A stretch of DNA of 64,000 nucleotides from Empedobacter stercoris (GTDB lineage Bacteria > Bacteroidota > Bacteroidia > Flavobacteriales > Weeksellaceae): positions 930,001 to 994,000 of the forward strand of contig NZ_CP104209.1 in NCBI RefSeq assembly GCF_025244765.1, read 5' to 3'. The position numbers were made by a program, and so were the translations under genes. Of this stretch, positions 59,783 to 64,000 are shown in pieces (the first letter of the stretch is position 1; each line of letters opens with the position of its first letter). Below the pieces are notes generated by a model, which did no database searches, was not told the DNA's origin, and saw only the letters and a program-made list of their open reading frames with translations.

Positions 59783-61462
59783 TTAATCAATAAAAAGTAA
59801 TGCTTTCTTGATATCTTCGTACCCTATTTCGCCATTGTAATAGTCATAAATAGGTTTTAAAATTTTATTTTCTTCAAATTCGATTTCACTGTACGCCATT
59901 CTAACTTTATCTAAAATTTTGTCAGAAGGTTTGAATTTTGAGTAATCCAAATCTGGTTCGATTTCTTTTATTTTACCAATATGATCAACAATTGCGGATG
60001 ACGTTAAACCTCTTTTTTCAGCAATTTGATCTAACGATAAACCTTCTTTTACATATTCTAACGTGATTTCGTATGTTGATTTCTTTTGACCTTTTTCTTT
60101 GGTCTTATTTTTTTCGATATTTTTTGCAATTTGCTTTTTATCTAATGTTCCGCCTGAATATCGAATAAAAGCTGCCCAAGAATTTTGTAATTCTTTTTCA
60201 TCTAAAAACGAATCAATTTCATTCGATAAAACCTGAAAACGTCTGTCAGCCTTCATGGCTAACGAGTCAATTTCTAATGCTGTTTGATTAAGTCCGTGCA
60301 ACATCAACGAATTTAGATCGCGTAAACGAGATAATGCCACATATCCTTGACCTTTCTCAAAAGCTTTTGATAAATCAATAAAAGCCGAATCTAATGTCAT
60401 TCCTTGCGATTTGTGAATGGTAATTGCCCAAGCTAATCTTAACGGAACCTGAGTAAATGAAGCCAATGCTTTTCCACTTTCGTCTTCAATAGCCCATGTT
60501 TCAGGCTTTGCTATATAAAATTCTCCATCCAATGTTTTGATGATTGGTTCATCTTTTTCTGTATATCCGGATACATTTCCAAGTGTTCCGTTTACAAAAC
60601 CAACTTCAAAATTATTACGAACAAACATTACTTTTGCACCAATTTTAAGCTCTAAAACTTCGTCTGCTAAAACTGATTTTTTCAACACCTCGACTAAAGC
60701 AGGATTTCCTGCCACTTTAGCTTCAAATACTTTTGAAGAAGAATCGATACTAATCAATTGACCTTTATTAATTCGATCAACATCCATATTGTGGGTATAC
60801 AAACGCGTTTGCGAATCGATTTCATCAGGAAAATATTCGATCCGAGATTCTAATAAATCAACCGTTTTTTGTGTAATATGTCCCGAACGAATTTCATTCA
60901 AAATATCATTCAACGCATTATTTGTTTGACGATATTGTTCTGTTAAATAACAAATATGTACTTTAGATTGCACCCAAGCATCTGACATAAAACAGAATTT
61001 ATCCTTCGATTCTTCCCACTCTTCGCCAATTGGAGGTAACTGGAAAAAATCTCCCGAAAAAATGACTTGTACACCTCCAAAAGGTTCGTCGTTTTGTTTA
61101 AAAAATTTCAATACATAATCTACTGCATCTAACTGATTTCTATGTAACATTGAGATTTCATCTATAATCAAGACTTTTACTTTGTCCATTTTATCGCGAA
61201 AATATTTTTTATCACGAAGTGAAGCTAAATATCGATCCGAAACATAATCTTTTATCCCAATTCCTGCCCACGAATGTATCGTTTGACCATTCATATGCGT
61301 AGCTGCAATTCCTGTAGAAGCCGTTATAGCAACTGGAACACCATGTTGTTTAAGATAAGTAATATATTGATTTAACACATAAGTTTTTCCGGCACCTGCA
61401 GAACCTGTTAAAAATACATTTCGACCAGATTTTAGAATTGCCAAAGCCTTTGATTGTTGCAT
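59783..61462 (-). CDS. Pif1/RecD-like helicase with C-terminal HTH domain
   Basis: 559 residues. Walker A TGSAGAGKTYVLN, ASTGIAATHMNG (motif Ia), LIIDEISML (DEXX box), IFSGDFFQLPPIG and the C-terminal helicase motif AITIHKSQGMTLDSAF/YVALSRL define a Pif1-type superfamily 1 helicase. A C-terminal winged-helix-like element (YVKEGLSLDQIAEKRGLTSSAIVDHI) follows. Likely DNA unwinding in repair or recombination. Confidence 0.92.
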   Translation of the reverse strand: MQQSKALAILKSGRNVFLTGSAGAGKTYVLNQYITYLKQHGVPVAITASTGIAATHMNGQTIHSWAGIGIKDYVSDRYLASLRDKKYFRDKMDKVKVLIIDEISMLHRNQLDAVDYVLKFFKQNDEPFGGVQVIFSGDFFQLPPIGEEWEESKDKFCFMSDAWVQSKVHICYLTEQYRQTNNALNDILNEIRSGHITQKTVDLLESRIEYFPDEIDSQTRLYTHNMDVDRINKGQLISIDSSSKVFEAKVAGNPALVEVLKKSVLADEVLELKIGAKVMFVRNNFEVGFVNGTLGNVSGYTEKDEPIIKTLDGEFYIAKPETWAIEDESGKALASFTQVPLRLAWAITIHKSQGMTLDSAFIDLSKAFEKGQGYVALSRLRDLNSLMLHGLNQTALEIDSLAMKADRRFQVLSNEIDSFLDEKELQNSWAAFIRYSGGTLDKKQIAKNIEKNKTKEKGQKKSTYEITLEYVKEGLSLDQIAEKRGLTSSAIVDHIGKIKEIEPDLDYSKFKPSDKILDKVRMAYSEIEFEENKILKPIYDYYNGEIGYEDIKKALLFID

Positions 61463-61499
61463 AACTTATGAGTGAATTTGGAGTTTTTTGAATGAAATA

Positions 61500-61507
61500 C
61501 AAAGATA
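61500..61507 (-). promoter_or_regulatory. Candidate -7 box of the helicase gene
   Basis: TATCTTTG on the minus strand, 37 bases before the start. The -33 element is unclear. Confidence 0.4.
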
Positions 61508-61529
61508 GGAATCTTATAAAGAATATGTT

Positions 61530-61537
61530 TAATTTTG
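61530..61537 (+). promoter_or_regulatory. Candidate -7 box of the surface-protein gene
   Basis: TAATTTTG on the plus strand, 45 bases before the ATG at 61583. No clear -33 TTTG. Confidence 0.4.
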
Positions 61538-61582
61538 CCTTATATTTATATTCTAATAACTTTTACACTATAAACCTAATTA

Positions 61583-64000
61583 ATGAAATACTTTTATACT
61601 ATTTTTTTCTTGTTGTTAATATCTTTATCTTTTCAAATAAAAGCCCAATGCTTTGAGTGTATAAAAACATATGGAGGTTTTGGAGATGACTATATAAAAG
61701 CTTTAGAAGTAACTAATAATGGTTTTGCTTCGATAACTACAGATAATTATAGCTCTCTCAAATATTATGATAATAATTGTAATTTAATTTGGGAAAAAAT
61801 GTATAATGCTACATTTCCATATACAGAACTTCATCCTAGAACTATTAGAGCGGATAAAAATAATAATTTATATGTTTTTGAATACAATTTTGTCCATGCC
61901 TATGAAGGTAAAAATATAACAAAATTTGATCAAACAGGAAAACAGTTATGGGAAATTATTTTTGCTAACAGAAATGGTTCTGACCATCCTTTATCAGGAT
62001 TTTGGAATGCATATTTAGTAGATTATGAAGTTCTTAACAATAAACTTTATATTATTGGCTATTTCACTAATGTATTAATTTTCAACGACAATATTATTTA
62101 TGACTTTAGAAATACAGACAATCATACAAATAGAAACTTCTTTATAAGCGAATTTGATTTAGATGGTAACTATCAAAACACTAAAATTATATCTAGAGGA
62201 AATGGTGGTGTAACTTATAATGATGCTGTAATAGATAATGATGAGAATTTGTATTTATTAAGAAATAATAATTCAAATATTGTTATTGAAAAGTATAATA
62301 AACAACTAGATTTAATCTACTCAAAAAAAATTAGTGAAGCAGACCGTGAAAATAATATAGAAATTTTCTCACCTGACAGAATGTTTTATTCAACTAAGTT
62401 TAATAAAATAATCATTTTTGCACAGAATACTCGTAATACTAACATTGGAAATGAAACTATCATATACAATGATAGTAATTATTCTAATCGAAATGTTTTA
62501 ATAGGGATTAATCCTAACAATGGAGAAGTTATTAACTACAAAAAAATAGACTTCATTCCAAACGGAACGAGATATTATGGAAATCAAGATTTGAATCCTA
62601 TGAATTATTATTTTGATTATACCGAAAAAGATGATCACTCATACATAATTACAAATTTTAATAAAGAAATAAATATTAATGGTAATGTTATAAAACCTAA
62701 AATATCTAAAGAATACGAATACACAACTTCTGAAGATCAAATTAATTATGATACAAATATCATTTCATTTAAAATTAACCCTGAAAATTTTGACTTAACA
62801 CCTTTATTATATACTAATAAAGGTTCTCAAGAAATTCATTTGAGTCGAGAATATGGAAAATTTATTAGAGTTATTGATAAAGATAATATTTTAATTAGTG
62901 GGGAGTTTCAATCATTAAATTTTCAAGTTAATGGAATTCATATCCCTAATAAAAGTGGTAATCTAAATCGAGATTATTTCATTTACAAATATAATCTGAA
63001 CAACAAACCAAATAATATTTCTATAAACATTGACAATTCTTGCTTTGGAGAAGAAACTAAATTTACAATAGAAGGTGATTTTGAATCTGTTAAATGGGAT
63101 TTTGGAGATGGTAATTCTTCTACTGATAAAAATCCAGTACATACATATACTAAACTAGGAAAATACATAGTTAAGACAACCGTAACATGTAAGGGAGAAA
63201 CTAGAGAATTTACAAATGAGGTTAACATTCAATCCCCTCTAAAACTTGAAGTATTACATGATATTATTGTTTGTGAAAATAATGCTGGAGAAGGTATAGG
63301 AACTTTTGATACAAGTGATATACCTAAACTTTTAACAAATAATCAAACTAATTATACTTTAATATATTATGATACAAATGGTAATGAGATAAATAATTTT
63401 ATTTCTAAAACATATCAGAATAAAAATCCATTTCAAGAAAAAATAATTGTGAAAGGATATTTTAATGAGAATATCAATTGCGTTAGCGAAACGAGTTTTT
63501 TATTAAAAACTTCTTCAAAAAGTGATTTACCAATATTAAAACAAGATTTAAACTTTTGTATCAACGAAAATAAAACATTCAACGATATTTCAATAGATGG
63601 AGATAATCTTAAATTTTATAATTCAAGTAAAGAAAATATTAATCCTAATGATAAAATAACAACAGGTATATATTATGTAACCCAAACGGAAACTTCTAAA
63701 TGCGAAAGTAATAAATTAGAATTAAATATTAATATTCAAGATACAAAAGCACCAATTGCTGAAAATATTCAATCTTTTTGTGTTGTAACTTTACCAACAT
63801 TAAATTCAATTCAAATTGAGGGAGAAAATATTAATTGGTATGATTCTGAAACCTCAACTTCAAAGCTTGATAACACAACTTTTTTAGAAGATAATAAGAC
63901 ATATTATGCTTCTCAAACAATCAATAATTGTGAAAGTGTTTTAAGGACTCCTGTTAAAATTCAACTTAACACCTACACTCTACTTACTTCTAATCCTTTT
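61583..64000 (+). CDS. Large secreted PKD/Ig-like surface protein, 3' end outside the window
   Basis: 806 codons open from the ATG at 61583 to the window end. Signal peptide (TIFFLLLISLSFQIKAQ), then about 470 residues of bacterial beta-propeller-like repeats (AKFDQTGKQLWEIIF style), a PKD domain (VKWDFGDGNSS ... HTYTKLGKYIV, around 63085-63180) and then repeated Ig-like blocks with ENINWYDSETSTSKL and YYASQTINNCES. Such proteins are usually secreted by the type IX system with a C-terminal sorting domain, which would lie beyond the window. Function may be adhesion or gliding; AT-rich. Confidence 0.8.
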   Translation, partial: MKYFYTIFFLLLISLSFQIKAQCFECIKTYGGFGDDYIKALEVTNNGFASITTDNYSSLKYYDNNCNLIWEKMYNATFPYTELHPRTIRADKNNNLYVFEYNFVHAYEGKNITKFDQTGKQLWEIIFANRNGSDHPLSGFWNAYLVDYEVLNNKLYIIGYFTNVLIFNDNIIYDFRNTDNHTNRNFFISEFDLDGNYQNTKIISRGNGGVTYNDAVIDNDENLYLLRNNNSNIVIEKYNKQLDLIYSKKISEADRENNIEIFSPDRMFYSTKFNKIIIFAQNTRNTNIGNETIIYNDSNYSNRNVLIGINPNNGEVINYKKIDFIPNGTRYYGNQDLNPMNYYFDYTEKDDHSYIITNFNKEININGNVIKPKISKEYEYTTSEDQINYDTNIISFKINPENFDLTPLLYTNKGSQEIHLSREYGKFIRVIDKDNILISGEFQSLNFQVNGIHIPNKSGNLNRDYFIYKYNLNNKPNNISINIDNSCFGEETKFTIEGDFESVKWDFGDGNSSTDKNPVHTYTKLGKYIVKTTVTCKGETREFTNEVNIQSPLKLEVLHDIIVCENNAGEGIGTFDTSDIPKLLTNNQTNYTLIYYDTNGNEINNFISKTYQNKNPFQEKIIVKGYFNENINCVSETSFLLKTSSKSDLPILKQDLNFCINENKTFNDISIDGDNLKFYNSSKENINPNDKITTGIYYVTQTETSKCESNKLELNINIQDTKAPIAENIQSFCVVTLPTLNSIQIEGENINWYDSETSTSKLDNTTFLEDNKTYYASQTINNCESVLRTPVKIQLNTYTLLTSNPF

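Noticed and set aside
62983-63228. Minus-strand reading frame of 81 codons at the right end
   Set aside because: It lies wholly inside the open plus-strand frame of the secreted PKD protein, and its residues follow no known pattern.
1-64000. CRISPR array, tRNA or rRNA genes
   Set aside because: No regularly spaced direct repeats and no cloverleaf or rRNA-like stretches were seen; gaps between genes are all short.

Overview
The window looks like a chromosomal piece of an AT-rich Bacteroidota, most likely class Flavobacteriia (a Weeksellaceae-type relative such as Empedobacter or Chryseobacterium is my best guess, not proven). The reasons are the flexirubin/dialkylresorcinol pigment genes, TAnnTTTG-type promoters, few Shine-Dalgarno sites, bacillithiol synthesis (BshA), a CbpA/CbpM pair, the Bacteroidota-specific families DUF6452, DUF6048 and DUF6794, and a large secreted PKD/Ig-like protein at the right edge.

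Positions 1-27.8 kb hold about 30 tightly packed, often overlapping minus-strand genes that read as one flexirubin-type aryl-polyene operon. It starts with a tyrosine ammonia-lyase (4-coumarate starter). FabG, ketosynthases (three with complete C-H-H triads, one chain-length-factor-like, one fragment-like), two acyl carrier proteins and three hotdog dehydratases follow and would build the polyene. DarA and DarB make the dialkylresorcinol half. An AMP ligase and acyltransferases probably activate and join the parts. An ABC exporter, a LolA-like protein, lipoproteins and an MMPL-acyltransferase fusion would move the product to the outer membrane. A flavin-dependent halogenase/monooxygenase and a JmjC-like cupin are divergently transcribed at 27.9-30.1 kb and are candidate tailoring enzymes.

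Positions 30.1-38.5 kb hold rplS, three tandem PPK2 polyphosphate kinases, a small copper/SCO locus (CxxxC protein, YHS lipoprotein, SCO protein), an intact IS150-type insertion sequence sitting inside the loop of a former bidirectional terminator, and a TPR-histidine kinase/response regulator pair.

Positions 38.6-64 kb are mostly housekeeping: rlmD, DUF6452/DUF6048, lon, a DUF6794 secreted protein, bshA, a split GH3/beta-lactamase-fold gene, TerC, a diheme cytochrome, rlmF, cbpM-cbpA, an ADP-ribosylglycohydrolase, a VF530 protein, purD, purH, purN, an FKBP isomerase, a Pif1-like helicase, and the 5' part of a large surface protein.

The most notable signals are these: two genes each broken by an apparent one-base shortfall in a poly-A tract (A10 at 8.6 kb, A9 at 47.9 kb); the insertion sequence in a terminator loop, carrying its own terminator-like end; GTCAGT/ACTGAC inverted repeats upstream of three unlinked protein-quality-control genes (lon, cbpA, FKBP); and promoter boxes placed so close to start codons that the mRNAs should be leaderless. 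No stretch longer than about 250 bases lacks a gene. I saw no rRNA, tRNA or CRISPR array.
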